From the NCBI RefSeq assembly GCF_028204155.1, contig NZ_JAQLOI010000001.1, positions 3,162,001-3,226,000 on the forward strand: a DNA stretch of 64,000 nt, in the 5' to 3' direction. A program made the translations under genes and the position numbers. The first letter of the stretch is position 1. Each line of letters opens with the position of its first letter. The DNA is from Vibrio algarum. Its GTDB lineage: Bacteria > Pseudomonadota > Gammaproteobacteria > Enterobacterales > Vibrionaceae. Under the pieces are notes generated by a model that was not told the origin of the DNA, ran no database searches, and saw only the letters and a program-made list of their open reading frames with translations. Of the stretch, positions 26,977 to 36,204 are shown in pieces.

Positions 26977-27933
26977 TTAAGGCAAGTACCTCTGTGGATT
27001 AACAGACTTACCTTGATAACGAATTTCAAAATGCAGTTTTACGTTATTGCTACCAGAACTTCCCATGGTCGCTATTTTTTGTCCTGCTTTAACACTTTGT
27101 CCTTCGCTTACTAGCAAACGGTCGTTGTGGGCATATGCACTTAAATAGTTATCGTTATGTTTCACAATAATTAAATTTCCGTATCCTCGGAGTGCATTTC
27201 CAGAGTAAACAACTTTACCGCTTGCCGTTGAAACAACGGATTGACCACGCTGCCCTGCTATGTCAATCCCTTTATTCCCTTGATCTCCAGTAGAAAACTT
27301 CTTAATAACCCTACCCTTTGTTGGCCAAAGCCATTTTGAGATCTTATTATTCTTCGATTCTGGAGTGCTGACAGTTTTGTTAACATTTTGTTTACTCTTA
27401 GAATTAACATACTCCTTTGATTTGCTCTGATCAACACCATTTTTATTGCTCGTTTTGCTTGAGTTTGAATTATTTGAAGTCGATTTTTGCGTATTAGCCG
27501 AAGATTTTTTCGCTGACTGAGGTGTTGATTTAGCTTCAGAAACCGATGCAACAGAAGCTCCACCAGTTACAGTACTAGCCGTGGTTACTGATGCCACAGC
27601 GACTGCGGAAGATCCTGAGCCAGATCCTCCATAAGCTGGACTTTTATAAGCTGGCTGCCATAACTTAAGTTTTTGACCCGGTCTAATTGTGTAAGGAGCA
27701 GAGAGACCATTGTAACTAACTAGATCATTTACATTCTTATCTGTGACGTATGCTATAAAATAAAGGGTATCTCCTTTTTGCACTTCATAAAAACTTCCCT
27801 TATAACTCCCCCTTTCAATGCTATTGTAATCTTTCTTTATACTCGAAACAGGTGCAGGTGAAGTTGCAGCGCACCCAACAAGTACACTGCAAAAAATACT
27901 TACAAAAATGGCCAGCTTTATTTCATTTCTCAT
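26977..27933 (-). CDS. nlpD: Murein hydrolase activator lipoprotein NlpD
   Basis: Envelope lipoprotein that activates the amidase AmiC at the division septum. 318 residues. The signal peptide ends in a lipobox (LVGC, Cys-21), a LysM peptidoglycan-binding domain spans about 51-95 (YEVQKGDTLYFIAYV, IRPGQKLKLW), a low-complexity Ser/Lys/Asn-rich linker follows (about 105-200), and a C-terminal LytM/M23 domain occupies about 205-318. The M23 zinc ligands appear degenerate: KGIDIAGQRGQSV stands where HxxxD is expected, consistent with an activator and not an enzyme. The promoter of rpoS probably lies inside this gene. Confidence 0.95.
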   Translation of the reverse strand: MRNEIKLAIFVSIFCSVLVGCAATSPAPVSSIKKDYNSIERGSYKGSFYEVQKGDTLYFIAYVTDKNVNDLVSYNGLSAPYTIRPGQKLKLWQPAYKSPAYGGSGSGSSAVAVASVTTASTVTGGASVASVSEAKSTPQSAKKSSANTQKSTSNNSNSSKTSNKNGVDQSKSKEYVNSKSKQNVNKTVSTPESKNNKISKWLWPTKGRVIKKFSTGDQGNKGIDIAGQRGQSVVSTASGKVVYSGNALRGYGNLIIVKHNDNYLSAYAHNDRLLVSEGQSVKAGQKIATMGSSGSNNVKLHFEIRYQGKSVNPQRYLP

Positions 27934-27936
27934 GCT

Positions 27937-28563
27937 TTAGGCTAAATCACCTGCGACTAAAGGCACAAATCGAACAGCTTCGATTGCGGTTGAAATAAAT
28001 TCGTCACCTCGCCTTACTATCTTTAACAATTGTTGATTTTCCTCACCAACAGGAATAACTAAGCAGCCATTGTCTGCGAGTTGTGTTAATAACTCTTGAG
28101 GTACTTGAGCAGCAGCAGCAGTAACTACAATAGCATCAAAAGGGGCTTGAGTAGACCAGCCTTTCCAACCATCAGCATGTTTGGTCGATACGTTATAGAT
28201 ATCCAGCAACTTCAATCGCCTTTTAGCCTCCCATTGCAACGATTTAATACGCTCAACGGAGTACACTTTATCGACTAACTGAGCCAATATTGCCGTCTGA
28301 TATCCAGAACCGGTGCCTATTTCTAATAATCTGGAATTTGGCACGAGATCTAACAGCTCAGTCATTTTTGCTACGATATAGGGTTGTGAGATAGTCTGAC
28401 CATGAGATATTGGTAAGGCGTTATTATCGTAGGCTTGGTGCATCAATGCCTCTGATATAAAATATTCTCTAGGCACTCGACGGATTGCATCGAGAACTTT
28501 GGAACACTCGATTCCACTAGAAGATAGAAAGTCTATTAATCCATCTGCTTGAGGGTTACTCAT
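27937..28563 (-). CDS. pcm: Protein-L-isoaspartate O-methyltransferase
   Basis: SAM-dependent enzyme that methylates L-isoaspartyl residues in aged proteins so they can be repaired. 208 residues. The SAM-binding motif LLEIGTGSGYQTAILAQL is near residues 80-97, VYSVERIKSL follows, and the substrate-region motif FDAIVVTAAAAQVPQELLTQL lies near 140-160. It overlaps surE by four bases and precedes nlpD by three, the standard surE-pcm-nlpD-rpoS arrangement. Confidence 0.97.
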   Translation of the reverse strand: MSNPQADGLIDFLSSSGIECSKVLDAIRRVPREYFISEALMHQAYDNNALPISHGQTISQPYIVAKMTELLDLVPNSRLLEIGTGSGYQTAILAQLVDKVYSVERIKSLQWEAKRRLKLLDIYNVSTKHADGWKGWSTQAPFDAIVVTAAAAQVPQELLTQLADNGCLVIPVGEENQQLLKIVRRGDEFISTAIEAVRFVPLVAGDLA

Positions 28564-29309
28564 TCCATATCACCTTTTAACCAAGTACCCATACTTGCCA
28601 GCGACTCATGTGCAGTCAAATCGACTTGCATCGGTGTTATAGAAACAAATCCATTCTCTATTGCATAAAAATCGGTACCGATACCAGCGTCTTGTTCTTT
28701 GCCTGGAGGCCCCAACCAATAAACATCTTGACCTCGAGGATCTTGTTGTTTGATCATCGTTTCTGCATGATGACGAGCACCAAGTCTGGTGACTTCTTGC
28801 CCTTTTAGTTGGTTAAAAGGTACGTCAGGGATATTGATATTAAGTAGGCGGTTAGTAGGAATTGGTGATGTTATATGCTGATCGACAATTGCTCGAACAA
28901 TTTTACCTGCGGTTTCAAAATGTTGATTTCCTACCAGTGAAAATGCGATAGATTGAACACCAAGAAAATGCCCTTCCATTGCAGCCGCAACTGTACCGGA
29001 GTAAAGTACATCGTCACCTAAATTAGCGCCGTGATTGATTCCAGAAAGTACTAAGTCTGGCATATCATCTTTAAGTAGCTCATTTAGTGCAAAATGAACG
29101 CAGTCTGTTGGCGTTCCTTGAACTGAGTAAATGTTTTTTTCAATTTCAACAACCCTTAGAGGGTTTTCAAGCGTTAACGAGTTTGAAGCACCAGAACGAT
29201 TACGGTCTGGTGCAACAATAATGATTTCAGCTATATCCTTTAGTGAATCGGCAAGAGCCCTGATCCCTTCGGCGTACACACCATCATCATTACTAAGCAG
29301 AATCTTCAT
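28560..29309 (-). CDS. surE: 5'/3'-nucleotidase SurE
   Basis: Metal-dependent phosphatase acting on nucleoside 5'- and 3'-monophosphates and short polyphosphate, needed for stationary-phase survival. 249 residues. The N-terminal MKILLSNDDGVYAEGI holds the acidic metal-binding pair, VAPDRNRSGASNSLTL the phosphate-binding region, and LVLSGINHGANLGDDVLYSGT the family signature. It ends by overlapping pcm (ATGA) and starts 9 bases after truD. Confidence 0.97.
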   Translation of the reverse strand: MKILLSNDDGVYAEGIRALADSLKDIAEIIIVAPDRNRSGASNSLTLENPLRVVEIEKNIYSVQGTPTDCVHFALNELLKDDMPDLVLSGINHGANLGDDVLYSGTVAAAMEGHFLGVQSIAFSLVGNQHFETAGKIVRAIVDQHITSPIPTNRLLNINIPDVPFNQLKGQEVTRLGARHHAETMIKQQDPRGQDVYWLGPPGKEQDAGIGTDFYAIENGFVSITPMQVDLTAHESLASMGTWLKGDME

Positions 29310-29318
29310 TGTTTATCC

Positions 29319-30365
29319 TTAATCAAACTGACGCTCTACTGGAATTTCTTCAATCAACTCTCTCACAATAGAAGTCGCAAAACTACCGGAGCTTAAAGAG
29401 AATAAAAGAACAACCAAGTTGTTTTTTATTTCATAGCTTAGATCGCAAGGCTTAAGCAATACGTCTCGTCGGTCATGACGCATTCTATTGCCGCGTATTA
29501 AAGCCATTAAGTCTGGTTCGGCATCAACGATAGCTTGTTCCGTTTCAAGTGCATTTTCTTTCGTAGGAAGCGCATTATCACCGGCCAACGCGGCTGTTAG
29601 GCTTATACTTCCTGAGCTTAACTCAGCCTGAAACACAGCTATATTAGCTTGATCAACTGTGATAGTGCTATCGGGTTTGGTCACGATATCACCAAGAATA
29701 AGCTTGTTAAATACACCGTTAATCAATCGAGTAGAAACAATATGGTTAAATATCCAAGAACGCGCTGTCGATAAATAAAGGCTGCGTTTATTTTGGTTTC
29801 TAGTTCTGACGTTATCCCTTCCCCATCGTCTAGCTTCGGATAGATTGCTGCCATCTTGACCAAATCTTTGCGCGCCAAAATAATTGGGTACACCGCTTTC
29901 AATTACTTGTTTTATTCTTGATTCTACATCATCGATATCTGTCACTTCTGACAAAGTAATTTCAAAATCGTTTCCAATTAAATCACCAGGACGGAGCTTA
30001 CGGTTATGACGTGCTGTTTCGAGGATTTGAATGCTCGGGTACTGTTCTTCAAACGATGAAAAGTCGGGAGTTTCAGACTTAGGGAGATGAATACTAAGCC
30101 ATTGCTCTGTTACTGCATGCCTATCTTTTAAGCCCGCCCATCCGACATCCTTAGATTTAACCCCACAAACCTTGGCCAATTCATTGGCTACAAAACTGGT
30201 GTTCTCACCTGTTTTACGGATACGGACCATCAAATGTTCACCAGTACCTGAAAATTCGAAACCGAGGTTTTCTCTTACAACAAAATGTTCTGGTATCGCT
30301 TTGATTTTCGCTTTAGACGTCGGCTTGCCATGAAGGTAAGCTAATTCCGCTAGGATATCTGTCAT
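29319..30365 (-). CDS. truD: tRNA pseudouridine(13) synthase TruD
   Basis: Makes pseudouridine at position 13 of several tRNAs. 348 residues. The catalytic Asp lies in VGWAGLKDRHAVTEQWLS near residues 73-90, the signature of the TruD family. NYFGAQRFGQDGSNL near 154-168 is the second conserved segment. It overlaps ispF by four bases, so it is likely co-translated with the isoprenoid genes. Confidence 0.96.
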   Translation of the reverse strand: MTDILAELAYLHGKPTSKAKIKAIPEHFVVRENLGFEFSGTGEHLMVRIRKTGENTSFVANELAKVCGVKSKDVGWAGLKDRHAVTEQWLSIHLPKSETPDFSSFEEQYPSIQILETARHNRKLRPGDLIGNDFEITLSEVTDIDDVESRIKQVIESGVPNYFGAQRFGQDGSNLSEARRWGRDNVRTRNQNKRSLYLSTARSWIFNHIVSTRLINGVFNKLILGDIVTKPDSTITVDQANIAVFQAELSSGSISLTAALAGDNALPTKENALETEQAIVDAEPDLMALIRGNRMRHDRRDVLLKPCDLSYEIKNNLVVLLFSLSSGSFATSIVRELIEEIPVERQFD

Positions 30366-30850
30366 TGGTTATCTATCTTCTTTAATATAACAACAGCTTC
30401 ACATGCGATACCTTCTTTCCTGCCGGTAAAACCTAGTTTTTCTGTTGTTGTTGCTTTTACGTTTACATTGCTAACAGACGTTTGTAAGTCTTCTGCAATC
30501 GCTTCACGCATAAATTGAATATAAGGTAACATTTTAGGGGCTTGTGCAATAATGGTCACGTCTAGGTTGCCAATTTGATACCCTTTTTCCTTTACTAGTC
30601 GATATACCTCTTTCATGAGTTCTCGACTATTAGCTCCCTTCCATTTTTGATCGGTATCGGGGAAATGACGACCAATATCACCTTCAGCTATCGCACCTAA
30701 AAGTGCGTCTGTTAAGGCATGTAGAGCAACATCTCCATCAGAGTGAGCGACTAATCCTTGTTCATAAGGAACAGAAACACCGCCAATAATCACTGGGCCT
30801 TCACCGCCAAATTTGTGCACATCAAAACCATGGCCAATTCGGATCATCAT
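30362..30850 (-). CDS. ispF: 2-C-methyl-D-erythritol 2,4-cyclodiphosphate synthase
   Basis: Fifth step of the MEP isoprenoid pathway; cyclises CDP-methylerythritol phosphate with release of CMP. 162 residues, homotrimeric zinc enzyme. Motifs: RIGHGFDVHKFG (zinc ligands Asp and His) near 4-15, VAHSDGDVALHALTDALLGA, and TTEKLGFTGRKEGIACEAV at the C terminus. It lies 12 bases after ispD. Confidence 0.97.
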   Translation of the reverse strand: MMIRIGHGFDVHKFGGEGPVIIGGVSVPYEQGLVAHSDGDVALHALTDALLGAIAEGDIGRHFPDTDQKWKGANSRELMKEVYRLVKEKGYQIGNLDVTIIAQAPKMLPYIQFMREAIAEDLQTSVSNVNVKATTTEKLGFTGRKEGIACEAVVILKKIDNQ

Positions 30851-30862
30851 TATTCCTTTCGT

Positions 30863-31606
30863 CTAAATTCTATTACAACCGTTCTTGTTGAGCGAAGATA
30901 TTTCGCCCAGATAAAACGCTGCTAGTGCGAGGTCTTCGGGTTGAGTTATCTTAATATTATCCGATCTTCCTGCTACTAATTTGGGTTTACAGCCCTTCCA
31001 TTCCATTGCAGATGCCTCATCGGTAATACGAATCCCTGCCTTCTTCGCACCTTTTAGAGCATGGTATAACGGCTGTACCTTAAACATTTGAGGTGTTAAA
31101 GCGTGCCACAAATTTTCTCGCTCAACGGTTTTATCGATTGATCCTGAAAGGTCGCTACGTTTCATCGTATCCCTTACAGGTGCCGCTAAAATACCGCCAA
31201 CAGACCCTGTTGCAGTAGCTTCTTTGATCAAGTTATTAATATCCGTTAAATGGAAACATGGCCTAGCGGCATCATGCACCAATACCCAGGCATCTGGTTT
31301 CTCAGCAACATATAACAAATAGTCGAGACCGGATATAACAGAATCTGCTCGCTCTGAACCTCCAGAGACACATATAACATTATCATTCGATGCCAGAGGT
31401 AAGTCGGAAAAATATTCATCGCCATCAGAAATGGCAATAATGACCTTATCAATACACGGATGCTCTAAAAGCCTCTCAACCGTGTGTTCCAAGATGGTTT
31501 TGTCATGTAGTTTAAGATATTGCTTAGGAAGATCAGCTTTCATACGACTGCCAACACCTGCAGCAGGGACGATGGCATAAAATTTTGGGGAGTATTGAGT
31601 TGTCAT
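30863..31606 (-). CDS. ispD: 2-C-methyl-D-erythritol 4-phosphate cytidylyltransferase
   Basis: Third step of the MEP pathway, coupling MEP with CTP. 247 residues. The nucleotide-binding loop AIVPAAGVGSRMKADLPKQY is near residues 11-30, VLVHDAARPCF near 110-120, and ITDEASAMEW near 200. The first few residues (MTTQYSPKF) are poorly conserved, so the start could be slightly different. It follows ftsB by 13 bases, the conserved ftsB-ispD-ispF order. Confidence 0.96.
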   Translation of the reverse strand: MTTQYSPKFYAIVPAAGVGSRMKADLPKQYLKLHDKTILEHTVERLLEHPCIDKVIIAISDGDEYFSDLPLASNDNVICVSGGSERADSVISGLDYLLYVAEKPDAWVLVHDAARPCFHLTDINNLIKEATATGSVGGILAAPVRDTMKRSDLSGSIDKTVERENLWHALTPQMFKVQPLYHALKGAKKAGIRITDEASAMEWKGCKPKLVAGRSDNIKITQPEDLALAAFYLGEISSLNKNGCNRI

Positions 31607-31619
31607 TTACTAATTTAGC

Positions 31620-31901
31620 CTATTGAGGAGTGTCGCCAATAATTCGATAGAAGGTTTCGCCCTCTTTAACTAATCCAAGTTCATTTCTCGCTCTCTCTTC
31701 GATTGCGTCTAGCCCTTGTCGTAAGTCCTCGATCTCAGCAAACATCTTAGCGTTTCTTTCATACAACTCTTTATTTACTATCTGCTGAACCTCTATCTCA
31801 CTCACTATATTGGCATGTTCAAGCATACCGTTCTTTCCCCAAACGAGGGTATAGATCAATAAAGAAAACAGTAGTACTAGTGCAAGAGTTAATAGACGCA
31901 C
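31620..31901 (-). CDS. ftsB: Cell division protein FtsB
   Basis: Small bitopic inner-membrane protein that bridges FtsL and FtsQ in the divisome. 93 residues: a membrane helix at about 4-21 (LTLALVLLFSLLIYTLVWG), then a coiled coil from about 30 to 70, and the conserved C-terminal ARNELGLVKEGETFYRII. Length and order (eno, ftsB, ispD, ispF) match the family. Confidence 0.95.
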   Translation of the reverse strand: MRLLTLALVLLFSLLIYTLVWGKNGMLEHANIVSEIEVQQIVNKELYERNAKMFAEIEDLRQGLDAIEERARNELGLVKEGETFYRIIGDTPQ

Positions 31902-32002
31902 GCTAGATTAGTCTCGTAGTTTTTATTATAGGATTGATGGGACGTATATATAGCATAAATTGGGGCAAGGGGCGAGAAGACAGGAGCCAAGAATAAAAAC
32001 AC

Positions 32003-32030
32003 AAAAAGCGCCTCACAAGGAGACGCTTTC
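32003..32030 (-). terminator. Intrinsic terminator after eno
   Basis: Stem 32005-32014 with 32020-32029, ten pairs including one G-U pair that only works for the minus-strand transcript, with a T-rich tail on that strand. It lies between the eno stop (32078) and ftsB, so ftsB probably has its own promoter or depends on read-through. Confidence 0.8.
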
Positions 32031-32077
32031 AATAAATTTCTATTTCAAAGAATTAAAAATCAAACAATCCTAGTGGA

Positions 32078-33376
<1,299 letters not shown>

Positions 33377-33413
33377 TAATGTTTCCTCTCGTTCATTTGT
33401 ATGTCAAAACTAA

Positions 33414-33442
33414 GAATAACTGCACCTCATGTGCAGCTATTC
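33414..33442 (-). terminator. Hairpin between pyrG and eno
   Basis: A 12-bp stem (33414-33425 with 33431-33442) with a 5-base loop. On the minus strand the single imperfect pair becomes G-U. The tail is only moderately T-rich, so it may attenuate, process or partly terminate pyrG transcripts before eno. Confidence 0.5.
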
Positions 33443-33453
33443 GGATCCTTGTA

Positions 33454-35094
33454 CTACTTTTCGAGTTCACCGCGCTGATATTCACCAGCCGCTTTTACAA
33501 AACCTGCGAACAACGGATGACCATCGCGAGGTGTAGATGTGAACTCAGGGTGGAATTGAGAAGCGACAAACCACGGATGATTTGGATTTTCAATTACCTC
33601 AACAAGCTTCTTGTCTGCGGATAGGCCTGAAACTTTTAGACCTGCTTTTTCAATTTGCGGACGAAGATTGTTGTTTACTTCATAACGGTGGCGATGACGC
33701 TCATGGATTGTCGCGCTACCATAAAGCTCTTTTGCCAATGTCCCTTTTTCTAAGTGACATAGCTGAGAGCCAAGACGCATAGTTCCACCAAGGTCAGATT
33801 GCTCGGTACGTTCTTCAACTTTACCTTCACCATCAACCCATTCAGTAATTAAACCGACCACTGGATACTTTGTATCTTTGTTAAATTCTGTCGAATGCGC
33901 ACCTTCTAGACCTGCTACATTTCTTGCAAACTCTATTAATGCCACCTGCATACCTAAACATATGCCCAAATAAGGGACTTTGTTTTCACGAGCATATTTT
34001 GCTGCAAGAATTTTACCTTCGATGCCTCGATCACCAAAACCACCTGGAACAAGAATAGCATCTAGGCCTGCTAGTGCTTCATCGCCTTTGCTCTCTACAT
34101 CTTGAGAGTCAACGTATTTAATTTTTACATTTAGACGGTTTTTTAGTCCCGCATGTTTAAGTGCTTCGTTTACAGACTTGTACGCATCAGGAAGCTCGAT
34201 ATATTTACCAACCATACCGATGGTTACATCAGCCGTTGGGTTCGCTTCTTCATAGATGACTTGTTCCCACTCTGATAAATCCGCATCCGGCGCATCAATA
34301 CCAAAGCGAGTACATACTAGATCATCTAGAGATTGCGCTTTTATTAACTGAGGGATCTTGTAGATTGAATCTACATCTTTCATTGAGATAACCGCTTTTT
34401 CTGGTACGTTACAGAAAAGAGCAATTTTCTTACGTTCATTGGCAGGGATCATACGATCACTACGACAAACCAAAATATCAGGCTGGATACCAATAGAAAG
34501 CAATTCTTTAACAGAATGTTGGGTCGGCTTAGTTTTTACTTCACCGGCAGCAGCTAAATAAGGCACTAACGTTAGGTGCATAAACATTGCGTGTTCACGG
34601 CCCACTTCTGCGGCTAACTGACGAATGGCTTCCATAAATGGTAAAGATTCAATATCACCTACAGTACCACCAACTTCAACCAGCGCGATATCATGGCCTT
34701 CAGCACCAGCGTAAACACGGTCTTTTATTGCATTCGTAATATGAGGAATAACTTGAATTGTTGCACCAAGGTAATCACCACGACGTTCTTTACGAAGAAC
34801 ATCGGCGTAAACACGACCTGCTGTAAAGTTGTTACGTTTGGTCATCTTGGTGCGAATAAATCGCTCATAGTGACCAAGATCAAGATCAGTTTCTGCACCA
34901 TCTTCGGTAACAAATACTTCACCATGTTGAGTTGGGCTCATAGTACCCGGATCAACGTTGATGTAAGGGTCAAGCTTCATCATGGTCACTTTAAGACCAC
35001 GAGCTTCTAAAATAGCCGCAAGAGATGCTGCTGCAATACCTTTACCTAGTGAGGATACAACCCCGCCAGTAACAAAAATGTAATTTGTCGTCAT
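33454..35094 (-). CDS. pyrG: CTP synthase
   Basis: Makes CTP from UTP, ATP and glutamine. 546 residues. The N-terminal synthetase domain starts with IFVTGGVVSSLGKGIAAA (P-loop) and contains LDPYINVDPGTMSPTQHGEV. The C-terminal class I glutamine amidotransferase has the nucleophile Cys in YLGICLGMQ near residue 379 and the His-Glu pair in QFHPEFTS near 515. The 272-base gap upstream, to mazG, has no gene and should hold the promoter. Confidence 0.98.
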   Translation of the reverse strand: MTTNYIFVTGGVVSSLGKGIAAASLAAILEARGLKVTMMKLDPYINVDPGTMSPTQHGEVFVTEDGAETDLDLGHYERFIRTKMTKRNNFTAGRVYADVLRKERRGDYLGATIQVIPHITNAIKDRVYAGAEGHDIALVEVGGTVGDIESLPFMEAIRQLAAEVGREHAMFMHLTLVPYLAAAGEVKTKPTQHSVKELLSIGIQPDILVCRSDRMIPANERKKIALFCNVPEKAVISMKDVDSIYKIPQLIKAQSLDDLVCTRFGIDAPDADLSEWEQVIYEEANPTADVTIGMVGKYIELPDAYKSVNEALKHAGLKNRLNVKIKYVDSQDVESKGDEALAGLDAILVPGGFGDRGIEGKILAAKYARENKVPYLGICLGMQVALIEFARNVAGLEGAHSTEFNKDTKYPVVGLITEWVDGEGKVEERTEQSDLGGTMRLGSQLCHLEKGTLAKELYGSATIHERHRHRYEVNNNLRPQIEKAGLKVSGLSADKKLVEVIENPNHPWFVASQFHPEFTSTPRDGHPLFAGFVKAAGEYQRGELEK

Positions 35095-35366
35095 GTTTAA
35101 CCTGAAATTGGTTGAATGAGGGAAATTGGTGCTGTCTGGACGGGATGTAAATATACCAGAAGCCCTTTATCGCCACAACGTGAAACTTATCACACTTGGT
35201 TAATTTATTTTTTGCTTCAAATCAATTCCCACAATCATAAGCCAACACAGACCCTTCATGCTTATTCTTGGGACAAAGTATAGGCATCGTTACTTCGAAC
35301 TAGCAAGGTAGCCTACTACTGGTCCGATCTTACGAAAAATAAGGGACCTCTTTGTAATAAAGATGA

Positions 35367-36161
35367 TTAACCACCTTTTTTGACAACATCCCACATTGCA
35401 TCTAATTCATCCAAACTAAAATCGTCCAATTGTTTTCCTTTCTCACGAACGAGACGCTCTACACCTTTAAAGCGCTTTTCAAATTTATTATTAGCTTTAC
35501 GTAATGCTACTTCAGGGTCTTTTCCTAGATGACGAACCAAGTTCACCGTCGCAAATAGAAGGTCTCCGAGTTCTTCTTCAATTGCTTCTTCATTTGGTTC
35601 CAATTGAATCACTTCATCTAATACTTCATCAAGCTCCTCTTTTACTTTGTCCGCCACTGGCCCAATAGTGTCCCAATCAAATCCATGTTTAGCGCAACGT
35701 TTTTGGATTTTATTTGCTTTGGACAATGCGGGTAGAGAGGATGGTACAGAGTCGAGAATACTCTCTTCTACCTTACCTAATTGCGCTTTTTCCCTGGCTT
35801 TTTCCGCCTCCCAGTTCGCATTGATTTCAACATCAGACTTGAGAGGGGCATTGGAAAACACATGAGGATGGCGTCTTATCAGCTTTTCGTTCACCGTTTC
35901 AACAACATCGTTAAACTCAAACAGGTTTTGCTCTTTTGCTAATTGGCTATAGAAGACGACTTGAAATAACAGATCACCTAACTCTTCTTTTAAGTTAACC
36001 CAATCTTGGTTATGTATTGCATCTACTACCTCAAACGTCTCCTCAATGGTATGGGGGATTATCGTTTCAAAGCTCTGTTTAAGATCCCAAGGACAGCCCT
36101 TTTCAGGGTCTCGAAGCGTCGCCATAATAGACTTTAACTCGTCCATTGGATTCGGTGTCAT
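35367..36161 (-). CDS. mazG: Nucleoside triphosphate pyrophosphohydrolase MazG
   Basis: Hydrolyses (d)NTPs to monophosphates; in E. coli it lowers (p)ppGpp and limits the MazEF and stringent responses. 264 residues with two tandem all-alpha MazG domains. Signatures: RDPEKGCPWDLKQSFETIIPHTIEETFEV and EELGDLLFQVVFYSQL near residues 17-80, then EELGDLLFATVNLVRHLG near 200. It sits 43 bases downstream of relA on the same strand, the usual order. Confidence 0.96.
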   Translation of the reverse strand: MTPNPMDELKSIMATLRDPEKGCPWDLKQSFETIIPHTIEETFEVVDAIHNQDWVNLKEELGDLLFQVVFYSQLAKEQNLFEFNDVVETVNEKLIRRHPHVFSNAPLKSDVEINANWEAEKAREKAQLGKVEESILDSVPSSLPALSKANKIQKRCAKHGFDWDTIGPVADKVKEELDEVLDEVIQLEPNEEAIEEELGDLLFATVNLVRHLGKDPEVALRKANNKFEKRFKGVERLVREKGKQLDDFSLDELDAMWDVVKKGG

Positions 36162-36204
36162 ATTCTACCTTTCTTCATGATTAAATATTGAGCTTTAAAA
36201 AGCA

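Noticed and set aside
27590..27660. Gly/Ser-rich repeat in nlpD as a possible mobile or phase-variable repeat
   Set aside because: It is an ordinary low-complexity linker of NlpD without exact tandem units.
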